Position numbers and translations under genes: made by a program. A model generated the notes under the pieces. It was given only the letters and a program-made list of their open reading frames with translations. It had not been told where the DNA came from and made no database searches. From Lysobacterales bacterium (GTDB lineage: Bacteria; Pseudomonadota; Gammaproteobacteria; Xanthomonadales; Ahniellaceae), in assembly GCA_016182785.1 (NCBI GenBank), contig JACPFU010000010.1, positions 145,713 through 209,712 on the forward strand: a stretch of DNA of 64,000 nt. Direction: 5' to 3'. Positions 52,905-61,200 of the stretch are shown here, in pieces. Each line of letters starts with the position of its first letter. Positions within the stretch are counted from its first letter, which is position 1.

Positions 52905-53975
52905 TCAGTCCGCGCCGAACAGCCCCGGCTGAATCGTGAAACTTGTGCGCTCGACGAAGCCCGCGAGACCGACACCGACCAGGCGATAGCGGGTGCTGGC
53001 GGGGAGCCCGACGCGATCGCGCAGATCGAGCGCGATGCGCGCCAACGACGCGGCGTCGGCCGGCGGCGTGCCCGGGGTCAGGCTGCGCGTCAGGCTCTGG
53101 ACCTCGCGCGTCTTCAGCTTCAGCACCACGGTGCGCGCGACCCGTTCCAGCTCGCGCTCGGCGGCGCGCCAGACACGCTCGGCCAGCGCCTCGATCATCG
53201 GCCCGGTCGCCGCCAGCACCACGTCCTCGGCAAAGGTGTCCTCGGCCGAGATCTGCTGGGTCGGGCGCTCGCTCAGCACCGGCTGCTCGTCGATGCCCTG
53301 CGCGAGCTCGTGCAGGCGGCGTCCGTACTGGCCAAAGCGCGCCTGCAGTGCCGGCAACGCGAACGCGCGCAGATCGGCGATGCTGCGGATGCCGAGTTCG
53401 CCGAGCTTGCCCTGCATCACCTTGCCGACCCCGGGCATGCGCCCGACATCGAGCGGCGCGAGGAAGTCGAGCACCTGCTCCGGTCGCACCACGAACAGGC
53501 CGTCGGGCTTGTTCCAGTCGGAGGCGATCTTGGCGATGAACTTGTTCGGCGCCACCCCGGCCGAAGCGGTGAGTCCGGTCTCGGCGCGGATCTCGGCGCG
53601 GATCGACTGCGCAATCGCGGTGGCACTGGCGATGCCGAGCTTGTTTTCGCTGACGTCGAGGTAGGCCTCGTCCAGCGACAGCGGTTCGATGCGGTCGGTA
53701 TGGCGCGCGAAGATCGCGCGCACCTGCTGCGACACCGCCTTGTAACGCGCGAAATCCGGGGCCACGAACAGCGCCTGTGGGCACAGCTTCTCGGCGCGCA
53801 ACGCCGGCATCGCCGAGCGCACGCCGAAGGCTCGTGCCTCATAGCTGGCCGCACAGACCACCGAACGCGCGCCCTTCCACGCCACCACCACCGGGCGTCC
53901 GCGCAACGCCGGGTCGTCACGCTGCTCGACCGAGGCATAGAACGCATCCATGTCGATGTGAACGATTTTTCGCAT
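52905..53975 (-). CDS. dinB: DNA polymerase IV
   Basis: 356 residues, full length. Translesion Y-family polymerase of the SOS response. Catalytic acids are in HIDMDAFYASVE (Asp8) and LSLDEAYLDV (Asp-Glu near 103). VAPNKFIAKIASDWNKPDG and the helix-hairpin-helix GVGKVMQGKLGELGI follow, then the little-finger domain. The C-terminal QPGLF is a beta-clamp-binding motif (QLxLF type). No LexA box was recognised in the 62-base gap to luxR. Confidence 0.95.
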   Translation of the reverse strand: MRKIVHIDMDAFYASVEQRDDPALRGRPVVVAWKGARSVVCAASYEARAFGVRSAMPALRAEKLCPQALFVAPDFARYKAVSQQVRAIFARHTDRIEPLSLDEAYLDVSENKLGIASATAIAQSIRAEIRAETGLTASAGVAPNKFIAKIASDWNKPDGLFVVRPEQVLDFLAPLDVGRMPGVGKVMQGKLGELGIRSIADLRAFALPALQARFGQYGRRLHELAQGIDEQPVLSERPTQQISAEDTFAEDVVLAATGPMIEALAERVWRAAERELERVARTVVLKLKTREVQSLTRSLTPGTPPADAASLARIALDLRDRVGLPASTRYRLVGVGLAGFVERTSFTIQPGLFGAD

Positions 53976-54037
53976 CACGGTTGCCGGGGCCTGATTGCTA
54001 TTGTCGTCACAAACTGTCGCGGTAGCATCGACCCACC

Positions 54038-54799
54038 ATGAACCTGCGCGCTCCCATCCCGGCACGAGCGGTGGTCGATGCCGATACGCTGGCGCGGCTT
54101 GCGACCGCCGGCAGTGTCGAGGCACTGACGCGCGCGGTCGACGCGATCGCGCGCGACCTCGGCTTCGAGCACTGGATCTACGGCGCGCTGGTGGCGGTGT
54201 CGCCGACGCGCAGCGAGCAGTTCGTGCTGAACGGCTATCCAGACGACTGGCGCCAGCACTACCTGGAGGCCGGCTACACCTTCCGCGATCCGACCGTGCA
54301 GTACTCGCGCACGCACGTGGTGCCGGCGCTCTGGGACGACCTCGCGCGCTCGCCCGGCGAGTTGCGGCGACCCGATCGCGTCGGCCAGCGCATCGTCCAC
54401 GAAGCCCGCGACTTCGGCCTGGCGAAGGGCCTGAGCGTGCCGCTGCATGGACTTGGCTGCGTGTTCGGGATGATGTCCTACGCCGCCGCCGACCCCAACC
54501 ACCCGATCACCGAGTCCACCGTCTGCGCCGAGGCCATGCTGCTCGCCACCTACGTGCATCAGGCGGCGTCGGCGCTGCTGTTCGGCGACCGCGGTCGCGA
54601 GGTACCGCCGCGCACCGCGCGCGAACGCGAATGCCTGAAGTGGGCCGCGGAAGGCAAGAGCAGCTGGGACATCGCACACCTGCTCGCGATCTCCGAGCGC
54701 ACCGCGATCTTCCACGTGCGCAATGCCTGCGCCAAGCTGGCCGTCAACACCCGCCAGCAGGCGGTGGCCAAGGCCATGGTGCTCGGCCTGCTCGACTGA
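54038..54799 (+). CDS. LuxR-type acyl-homoserine-lactone receptor/regulator
   Basis: 253 residues. The N-terminal autoinducer-binding domain keeps all expected residues: Trp71 and Tyr75 in DDWRQHYLEAGY, Asp84-Pro85 in FRDPTV, Trp99 in VPALWDDL and the Gly in GLSVPLHG. The C-terminal LuxR helix-turn-helix reads ARERECLKWAAEGKSSWDIA and ERTAIFHVRNACAKLAVNTR. With the LuxI synthase just downstream it forms a quorum-sensing pair. A lux-box-like site lies between them. Divergent from dinB. Confidence 0.93.
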   Translation: MNLRAPIPARAVVDADTLARLATAGSVEALTRAVDAIARDLGFEHWIYGALVAVSPTRSEQFVLNGYPDDWRQHYLEAGYTFRDPTVQYSRTHVVPALWDDLARSPGELRRPDRVGQRIVHEARDFGLAKGLSVPLHGLGCVFGMMSYAAADPNHPITESTVCAEAMLLATYVHQAASALLFGDRGREVPPRTARERECLKWAAEGKSSWDIAHLLAISERTAIFHVRNACAKLAVNTRQQAVAKAMVLGLLD

Positions 54800-54855
54800 G
54801 CAAGGCGCCGCGCAACACCCGCCAACAGCACGATTTTCGTTGTTCCGCGCTGTCA

Positions 54856-54875
54856 ACCTGTCATTTCTGACAGCT
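54856..54875 (+). promoter_or_regulatory. lux-box-like operator before the luxI gene
   Basis: ACCTGTCATTTCTGACAGCT fits the 20-base Las/Rhl/lux-box plan (ACCTG...CAGgT), with a perfect CTGTCA/TGACAG core around TTTC. The neighbouring GACAGCTGTC (54869-54878) is a second perfect palindrome. The site is 61 bases before the luxI ATG, where a LuxR-type activator would bind. Confidence 0.75.
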
Positions 54876-54936
54876 GTCGGAAATGCCAGCTTGACGCTGA
54901 GATCGCTCCGTGCCTTACCCCGCCGGAGCGATTGCC

Positions 54937-55560
54937 ATGCAAGAGATCCTGATTGGTCGGCCCACCTGGAGGAACATCTCCGCCCCGCTGCTCGACAGCA
55001 TGTATGCGCTGCGCCACGAGATGTTCGCGGAGCGCCTGCAATGGCAGGTCGAGAGCCACAACGGCAAGGAACGCGACTGGTTCGACCGCCTCGAACCGAC
55101 CTACATCGTCGCGCGTCATCCGGAAGACCCGCGCCGTGCCACCGGCAGCTGGCGGCTGCTGCCGACCACCGGCCCGTACATGCTCAAGGACGTGTTCCCG
55201 GAACTGCTCCACGGCCAAGCCGCGCCGAGCCAGCCCGACGTCTGGGAAGCGAGCCGCTTCGCCGTCGCGCGCCATGAACACGGCGCCAGCTTCGGCATGA
55301 ATGAAACGCCGGTGGCGATGATCCGCGAGATGCTGCGCTTTGTGCGGCGCAACGGCATCCGCGAGATCGTCACCGTCACCAGCGTCGGCGTCGAACGACT
55401 GATCCGCAACCTCGGGCTCAAGACCGAGCGTTTCGGGCCGGCCCTGCAGATCGGCGACGTGCGCACCGTGGCGCTGCGCATCCCGATGGATGACGCCGCC
55501 GAAATCGCACTCTGGGGATGGCTCGAGGCCGACTACGCGGCCGAAGCCCGCGCCGCCTGA
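54937..55560 (+). CDS. LuxI-family acyl-homoserine-lactone synthase
   Basis: 207 residues from the ATG at 54937, with CCGGAG upstream. LuxI enzymes make acyl-homoserine lactones from S-adenosylmethionine and acyl-ACP. The conserved residues are all present: Arg26, Phe30, Trp36, Asp47, Asp50, Arg73, Phe87, Glu104 and Arg107 (ALRHEMF, RLQW, RDWFDRLEPTY, GSWRLLPT, WEASRFAV). The acyl-chain preference cannot be read. It follows its likely receptor gene and a lux box, so positive feedback is expected. Confidence 0.93.
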   Translation: MQEILIGRPTWRNISAPLLDSMYALRHEMFAERLQWQVESHNGKERDWFDRLEPTYIVARHPEDPRRATGSWRLLPTTGPYMLKDVFPELLHGQAAPSQPDVWEASRFAVARHEHGASFGMNETPVAMIREMLRFVRRNGIREIVTVTSVGVERLIRNLGLKTERFGPALQIGDVRTVALRIPMDDAAEIALWGWLEADYAAEARAA

Positions 55561-55778
55561 AACCAACGCAACACCGGCCGCGGGCGCGGTCGGATCGGAT
55601 GGGTGCACCCCTGCGCACCTGGGCTGGCAACACCCGCCAGGATGGCAAGTTCCCGCGCGACTCGGCACGGCCCGGGCGATGGACCCCCGGCCGGACCCCG
55701 GCCTGCCGAGACGCGTGATTTGTACCGCGGTGCGCAGCGTTGTCCGTTGCCGGCGCCGAGCCGCTAAGCTCGCCGGCC

Positions 55779-56183
55779 GTGAACCCGCATCCGCTGATCC
55801 CGCGCTGGGCCTATCTCCTCTTCGCCTGGGCGATGCTCGCGCTGGGCCTGATCGGTGTCGCCCTGCCCGGCCTGCCTACCACTCCGTTCATCCTGCTCGC
55901 CGCCTGGGGCGCCGCGCGCGGTTCGCGCCGCCTGCACGACTGGCTGCACGCGCACGCGCTGTTCGGCCCGATGATCCGCGACTGGGAAGCCACCGGCGCG
56001 GTCAGCCGCAAGGCCAAGTGGGCGGCGATCGGATCGATGCTGGTCTGCGCCGTGATCATGTTCCTGACCGCGCCGAAATGGTGGATGGCCGCCACCGGCA
56101 CCGGCATCATGTGCCTCACCGGCCTGTGGCTCTGGCGCCGGCCGGAGCCGATTTCCAACCTATCCGCGAGCCCACCGCCATGA
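55779..56183 (+). CDS. DUF454/YbaN-like inner-membrane protein
   Basis: 134 residues from the GTG at 55779. Three membrane helices; the family signature is LGLIGVALPGLPTTPFILLAAWGAARGSRRLHDWL, followed by HALFGPMIRDWEATGAVSRKAKWAAIG, as in YbaN proteins. Function unknown. Its stop overlaps the phosphoribosyltransferase ATG (ATGA). The 219-base gap before it contains only GC-rich sequence with a GGGTGCACCC palindrome (55601-55610). Confidence 0.82.
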   Translation: MNPHPLIPRWAYLLFAWAMLALGLIGVALPGLPTTPFILLAAWGAARGSRRLHDWLHAHALFGPMIRDWEATGAVSRKAKWAAIGSMLVCAVIMFLTAPKWWMAATGTGIMCLTGLWLWRRPEPISNLSASPPP

Positions 56184-56731
56184 CCGAACAACGCTTCCGC
56201 GCCTACACCACGCAAGACCTCGACGCCGTCATGGAACGCATGGCGCGGCAGCTGTCGATGCGGCTCGATGCGCACCCGGTGGTGCTGGTCGGCGTGCTGC
56301 GTCGCGGTGCGCCGCTGGCGGCGATGCTGCACGAGCGGCTGGCGAAGCTGCGCCCGGAACTCGCGATCGAGCGCACCGACCTCAAGGTCAAGCGCTACGG
56401 CGACGATCTGACCCTGCTGCACCCGGACACCGCGCTGACCGAAACGCCGCAGCAGGCCGAGGTGAAGTTCTCGGGCAAGCGCGTGGTCATCGTCGACGAT
56501 GTGCTCTACCAGGGCCATTCGGTGTTCCGCGTGCTCGAATGGGTGCGCCGCCATGAGCCGTTGTCGGCGCACGTCGCGGTGCTGGTCGATCGCAAGATCA
56601 ACGCGCTGCCGGTCGCAGCCGATGTCGTCGGCGCCACCCTGCAGATCGCGCCGGGCGACGTCATCGAGTGCAACGTGCCGCCCTACGAGCCCGAGTTCGC
56701 CATCGACATCTGGCGCCCGCACGCGGACTGA
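56180..56731 (+). CDS. phosphoribosyltransferase (PyrR / hypoxanthine-guanine PRTase type)
   Basis: 183 residues. The type I PRTase PRPP loop is VVIVDDVLYQGHSVF, with an acidic pair, VLVGVLRRGAPLA at the N-terminal hood, and LVDRKINALPVAADVVGATLQ. This is the PyrR-like layout; without pyr genes nearby, a salvage purine or pyrimidine PRTase is equally possible. It overlaps the YbaN-like gene by four bases and converges with the GST gene. Confidence 0.85.
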   Translation: MTEQRFRAYTTQDLDAVMERMARQLSMRLDAHPVVLVGVLRRGAPLAAMLHERLAKLRPELAIERTDLKVKRYGDDLTLLHPDTALTETPQQAEVKFSGKRVVIVDDVLYQGHSVFRVLEWVRRHEPLSAHVAVLVDRKINALPVAADVVGATLQIAPGDVIECNVPPYEPEFAIDIWRPHAD

Positions 56732-56750
56732 GCGCGCGTCCGGCTCGACC

Positions 56751-57383
56751 TCAGGCCCACTCGCTCAGGCCTTCGCGTTCGTACAGGGTCTTGAACGAGG
56801 GCCGCGTCTTCATCGTCGCGGCGAACATCGCGCAGTAGGGCCAATCGGTCGCCGGTTTCGGCATGTTGCGCGACCAGCGCATCAGCATGAACAGGAAGAA
56901 GTCGACCGCGGTCAGCTGCGCGCCGCACAGGTAGGGTCCGCGCTGTTCCAGGTGTGCGTTGACGCGGTCCCACATCGCCTCGATGCGGCCGCGCGCAATC
57001 TCCTTGGCCTGCGCGCTTGCCGCCTCGCCGGCCGGCTCCTGCGGGTAGAACCAACCGCGAAATGGCGGCTGCAGCGCATTCGCGAGCAGCAGAAACCACT
57101 GCAGGTACTCGCGCCGCGCGCGCCCGCCATCGCCCGGCACGAAGCGCGCCTGCGGGTCCTGCTCGGCCAGCCACATCAGCATCGCGCCGGACTCGACCAT
57201 CGGCTCGCCGTCCACGATCAACGTCGGCACCACCCCGCCCGGATTGAGCTTCAGGTACTCGGCAGACTTCTGCTGCTTGGTCTCGAAGTCGACCCGCTCC
57301 AATCGATGCTCAACCCCGAGCTCGATCAGGAATTGGTGCACACACAGGCTGGCGGCGCCGGGGGAGTAGTAGAGCGTGAGCAT
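56751..57383 (-). CDS. glutathione S-transferase family protein
   Basis: 210 residues from the ATG at 57383, with TGGAGAACC upstream. The thioredoxin-like half begins LTLYYSPGAASLCVHQFLIE with the catalytic Ser of beta-class enzymes and contains GVVPTLIVDG and ESGAMLMWLAE, the glutathione-binding block. The helical half has PYLCGAQLTAVDFFLFMLMRW with the N-capping Thr-Ala-Asp. Likely a cytoplasmic detoxification enzyme. Confidence 0.88.
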   Translation of the reverse strand: MLTLYYSPGAASLCVHQFLIELGVEHRLERVDFETKQQKSAEYLKLNPGGVVPTLIVDGEPMVESGAMLMWLAEQDPQARFVPGDGGRARREYLQWFLLLANALQPPFRGWFYPQEPAGEAASAQAKEIARGRIEAMWDRVNAHLEQRGPYLCGAQLTAVDFFLFMLMRWSRNMPKPATDWPYCAMFAATMKTRPSFKTLYEREGLSEWA

Positions 57384-57461
57384 GGGGTTCTCCATCGCGA
57401 AGGTGGGTGGGCATCGAAGCAGAACGCGGGCGCGTTGGGAATTGGCGCGGCGTGAAGAGCG

Positions 57462-57573
57462 AACCCCCTCCCGGCCTCCCCTTGGCTTCGCCAAGGGGAG
57501 GAGACCAGCGAGTCTTCGCGCACAGCGGTCTTGCTCCTCCCCTTGCGAAGCAGGGGGAGGCCGGGAGGGGGTT
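57462..57573. repeat. REPIN-like doublet of inverted palindromic repeats
   Basis: Two copies of a unit of about 40 bases face each other. Unit 1 (57462-57502) has AACCCCCTCCCGG, then a 12-bp hairpin CCTCCCCTTGGC / GCCAAGGGGAGG around TTC. Unit 2, read in reverse (57573 back to 57534), has the same opening and an 11-bp hairpin CCTCCCCCTGC / GCAAGGGGAGG around TTC. The outer 20 bases (57462-57481 and 57554-57573) are exact reverse complements. It lies in the gap between the GST and M1-fusion genes. Confidence 0.75.
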
Positions 57574-57587
57574 GCTTTCAGCCCCGC

Positions 57588-60500
57588 TCACCCCTCCACC
57601 GTCACCCGCTTGCGGTTGTCGCTGGAGACGCGGTCGATGAGCTTGTTCAACGGATCGATGCCGGCGTCGTAGGGGAGTTCGTCGACGATGACGGTGACCT
57701 TGCCGGCGGCGGCGGCGATGCGGTGCTTCTTCAGGTACAGCACCTTCTCGTCTTTCTCCTCGCCGCCCTTGGGCCGCGCGAAGATGCCGATGTCGATGGC
57801 GTCGGCCAGTGCCAGATCGCTTTCCTTGCCGATGCCGTCGGACAACTTCTTCGCTGCCTGCCAGGCGATCGTGACTTCGTACTTGCCGTTGTCGAGCTGC
57901 TTCGCGCTCACTTCCTCGGCGCGGTTGTCGTAGAAGCTGATGCGCTCGAACAGGTCGGTGATCAGCTGTTGCTTGTCCGCCGGCGCCACCGCGCGGAACT
58001 CGGCGATCAGATCGGTCGACACCGTGTACGGCGGCTCCTGGTACTTCACCTTGGCGATGTAGTTGCGCAGCGCGCGGTTGATCGCCTCCGCGCCGATCTC
58101 GTCCTTGAGCCGGTACATCGCCAGCGAGCCTTTGCGGTAATGCACGTAGCCCTGGCTCGACTCGACATGATCGAGCGGCAATTCCTCGGTGATCTCGCCA
58201 CCACGCCCGCGCAGGTAGCTGTCGAGTTCGTACTTGAGGAACTTGCGCATCTTGTGCGCACCGTATTCCTGCTCCATCACCATCAGCGCCGAATACTGCG
58301 CCATGGTCTCGCTCATCAGCGTCGATCCCTGCGCGTCCGCGCCGATGACCTGGTGTGCCCACCACTGGTGCGCGAGTTCGTGTGCAGTCACGTAGAACAC
58401 GTAGTCGATCGCGTCCTCGTCATCGACGTTGGCGATGAACCCGATCGCCTCCGAGAACGGAATCGTGTTCGGAAATGCCTGCGCGAAGGTGGCATATCCC
58501 GGAAACTCGATCACGCGGAACTGGCGATGCTGGTAGGGACCAAACTGCTGGGTGAAGTAGTCGAGCGACTTCTTCGTCGCGGTGATCATCCGCTCGACGT
58601 TGTACGGGTGCTTGCGGTCGTAGTAGACCTCGATCGCGACGTCGTTCCAGCGGTCGCGCTTCACTTCCCAGTTGGCGCTGAGGTAGGCCCAGAAGCCGAG
58701 GATCGGCGCGTCCATCTGGTAGCGGAAGCAGCGCTCGCCGCCTTCGTTCCATTCGCGCTGCAGATAGCCGGGCGCGAGCGCGACCTGGTCCGGGCTGGTG
58801 CACACGGTCGAGGCGAAGTCGATCCAGTCGGAATCGTCGTTCAGGTAGGTCGAGGTGCGCGGTGCGGTCTCCAGCTTCGGCATGCGCCGCGGTTCGCCAA
58901 GCTCGCGTTCGCGCCGCTCATTGCGGTCCGCGATCTCCAGCCCGCGCTGGTAGCCGAAGCGCGGGAAGAACGAGTAGTTGTCGAAGAAGGTGCCGTTGTG
59001 ATGCACGCGTCCGGCGCTGCCGCTGTTGCTGAAGCCCTCGTTGCGCACGTCGATGCGGTAGCCGAAGTCGAACTCGGCGCCCGCCGCCAGCGGTGTCGCG
59101 AAGGCATAGATACGCATGCCGTTGACTTCGTCGTGTTGTTTCAGCGTCGCTCCCGGCACCGTGAACTCGACCAAGCGAAGGTCGGGGTCCATGAACACAT
59201 GCAGTTCCGCGATCGACTGCGCGCTCTTGTTCTTCATGCGGTAGTGACCGTCGATGCGCACGCGGCGCGCGGCCGGGTCGATGTGCACTTCGTTGTCGGT
59301 GGCGATGATGCGCGGCTGCACCAGATCCTCGGTCTTGCGCCAGGTCTTTTCGTACTCGGCCCGCAAGTCGAGTTCGGTGTCGCCGGCATGGTACGGGTTC
59401 AGCACCGTGGTGTTGTAGAGAATCCACGCGCCGACCGCGACGGTTGCAACGACCGCTGCCGCGAGCACCCAACCGGTCGCGCCGGACAGGCGCGCACGTG
59501 CCTCTGCTGCGCGTGTGCGCAGCGGTTCCGCCGTGCCGCGCACCCAGAATGCCGCAGCGAGCAGCAGCGCCGAGAGGGTGAACAGCAACCAGTAGCCCTT
59601 GAACCAGAGCCAGCCGGCAACGAAGTGGCCGTAGCCGTTCATGTCGGAATACGGAATCGCGGGCCCCTGTCCGAATGCCAGCAGCTTGTGGTCGAAGTCG
59701 AGCGAGGAGAGCACTACCCAGGACACGAAGATGCCGATGGTCGCGAGGTAACCAAGGAACTTGTGATGCAAGATCGCCTGCAGCGCCAGCGCGAACCATC
59801 CGACCAGCAGGAACAGCGCGCCCGAGAGCGCGAGCCCCTTCAAATACAGCAGCGGTTCGAGCTGGGTGTAGCCCTGGCTCAGCTGGTAGGTCATGGTGCC
59901 GAGCGCGCCGATTGCCAGGAACACCAGCACCACCGCGACCAGCGCGCTGGCCTTGGCTGCGATCGGTACCCAGTTCGGCACCGGGAACGCATCGGTCACG
60001 CCATCGAGCCGCGCCGCGCGCTCGCGCCAGACCAGTTCACCGCCGTAGAACATCACCACCAGCAGCAACAGCCAGGTGTAGGCGTCGTCGATCGCGCCCA
60101 ACATCTGCGCAGTGACCGGATACAGCGGCGTGTCGTACATCGGCCCGGTGGCATTCAATCCGCCGACGAGGTTCAGCAGGCCAAACGCGACCATCACCAG
60201 GAACGGCACCGAGAACAGGACGTGCACGGTGTCGAACCGGGTCTGCTTCAGGTATTGGCGAAACGCCGCACCAAAACCGCTTGCGGCCGGTGCGGCAGCG
60301 GGGCGCAGGCGCGCGAATGTCGGTCCGGACGCGGCGGCGGGCGCGGTGGCGTGAGCGCGACGGCGGAACCATGGCTTGCGGGTGCTGGTGCCCGCGCGCT
60401 GCGCCTTGAACAGCGCCAGCGTCGCACCGATCAGCACGGCCGTGAGCGCCAGCCACAATGCGCGGTTGGCCAGGATATAGCCGGCCAGTTCCGGCAGCCG

Positions 60501-61190
60501 GGTGTTGCGGTCTTCCGCCGTCCAGTAGCGCGTCGCCAGACCAAGTGCGCGTGCGCCGAACGGATCGGCCAGCGCGGCGAGCCACAGGTTGTCGAGGTCG
60601 CGGGTGTACGAACCGGCCACGCCCCACAGCACCATGAACGCCATGATCGCGAGATAGACGCCGAGCATCGAGCGCATCCACGCCGCGAACAGCAGGATCA
60701 GCGCGCTGGTGAACGCAAGGTTCGGCAGCACGAACACCAGCAGCCCATAAGCGAATGGCGATGCCGAGTTCGGCCCGAGCCGCGCCGGGTCGATCCACGG
60801 CATCAGGCCACCGAGCAGGATCGCGAGCGACACCGCGAGGTAGATCAACATCGACACCAGCACGCCGGCGACGTAGCGCCCGAGCAAGTACGAGCGCGCG
60901 CCGATCGGCTTGGAGAAGAACAGCTCCGAGGTGCCCATCTCGAAGTCGCGCAGCAGCGCGCCGCCGACGTAGGCGCCGCTGATGAACAAGCCGAGGATGG
61001 TAAAGATGTTGAGCCACTGCACGATCACGAACGGCGCATTGCGATGCACGTTGCCGATCGAACCGCCGATCTGCACGCCGTCGGTGCTGGTTGCGCCGAA
61101 GGCCAGCAGCGCGAACACTGCGATGCCGATCCACAGCAATGGGCTGCGCGCCTGGAAGCGCAGGTCGAACTTGAGGAACTCGCTGAACAT
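57588..61190 (-). CDS. ABC-2 type permease fused to an M1-family aminopeptidase domain
   Basis: 1200 residues. Residues 1-570 have about twelve membrane helices in the ABC-2 permease pattern (QARSPLLWIGIAVFALLAFG at the start, RAARLDGVTDAFPVPNWVP between the halves). After an internal helix, residues about 610-1190 form a gluzincin peptidase: HELAHQWWAHQVIGAD with His937, Glu938 and His941, and Glu961 in MSETMAQYSAL. The third ligand is one residue further away than in classical M1 enzymes. The peptidase domain is predicted to face the periplasm. The adjacent ABC ATPase gene lies 10 bases upstream, so permease and ATPase form one transporter linked to peptide cleavage. Substrate unknown. Confidence 0.88.
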   Translation of the reverse strand: MFSEFLKFDLRFQARSPLLWIGIAVFALLAFGATSTDGVQIGGSIGNVHRNAPFVIVQWLNIFTILGLFISGAYVGGALLRDFEMGTSELFFSKPIGARSYLLGRYVAGVLVSMLIYLAVSLAILLGGLMPWIDPARLGPNSASPFAYGLLVFVLPNLAFTSALILLFAAWMRSMLGVYLAIMAFMVLWGVAGSYTRDLDNLWLAALADPFGARALGLATRYWTAEDRNTRLPELAGYILANRALWLALTAVLIGATLALFKAQRAGTSTRKPWFRRRAHATAPAAASGPTFARLRPAAAPAASGFGAAFRQYLKQTRFDTVHVLFSVPFLVMVAFGLLNLVGGLNATGPMYDTPLYPVTAQMLGAIDDAYTWLLLLVVMFYGGELVWRERAARLDGVTDAFPVPNWVPIAAKASALVAVVLVFLAIGALGTMTYQLSQGYTQLEPLLYLKGLALSGALFLLVGWFALALQAILHHKFLGYLATIGIFVSWVVLSSLDFDHKLLAFGQGPAIPYSDMNGYGHFVAGWLWFKGYWLLFTLSALLLAAAFWVRGTAEPLRTRAAEARARLSGATGWVLAAAVVATVAVGAWILYNTTVLNPYHAGDTELDLRAEYEKTWRKTEDLVQPRIIATDNEVHIDPAARRVRIDGHYRMKNKSAQSIAELHVFMDPDLRLVEFTVPGATLKQHDEVNGMRIYAFATPLAAGAEFDFGYRIDVRNEGFSNSGSAGRVHHNGTFFDNYSFFPRFGYQRGLEIADRNERRERELGEPRRMPKLETAPRTSTYLNDDSDWIDFASTVCTSPDQVALAPGYLQREWNEGGERCFRYQMDAPILGFWAYLSANWEVKRDRWNDVAIEVYYDRKHPYNVERMITATKKSLDYFTQQFGPYQHRQFRVIEFPGYATFAQAFPNTIPFSEAIGFIANVDDEDAIDYVFYVTAHELAHQWWAHQVIGADAQGSTLMSETMAQYSALMVMEQEYGAHKMRKFLKYELDSYLRGRGGEITEELPLDHVESSQGYVHYRKGSLAMYRLKDEIGAEAINRALRNYIAKVKYQEPPYTVSTDLIAEFRAVAPADKQQLITDLFERISFYDNRAEEVSAKQLDNGKYEVTIAWQAAKKLSDGIGKESDLALADAIDIGIFARPKGGEEKDEKVLYLKKHRIAAAAGKVTVIVDELPYDAGIDPLNKLIDRVSSDNRKRVTVEG

Positions 61191-61200
61191 GGTCGCGTCC

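Noticed and set aside
55601..55610. Palindrome GGGTGCACCC and surrounding GC-rich hairpins, considered as a riboswitch
   Set aside because: I could not fit the region to any known riboswitch consensus, and the hairpins are short.
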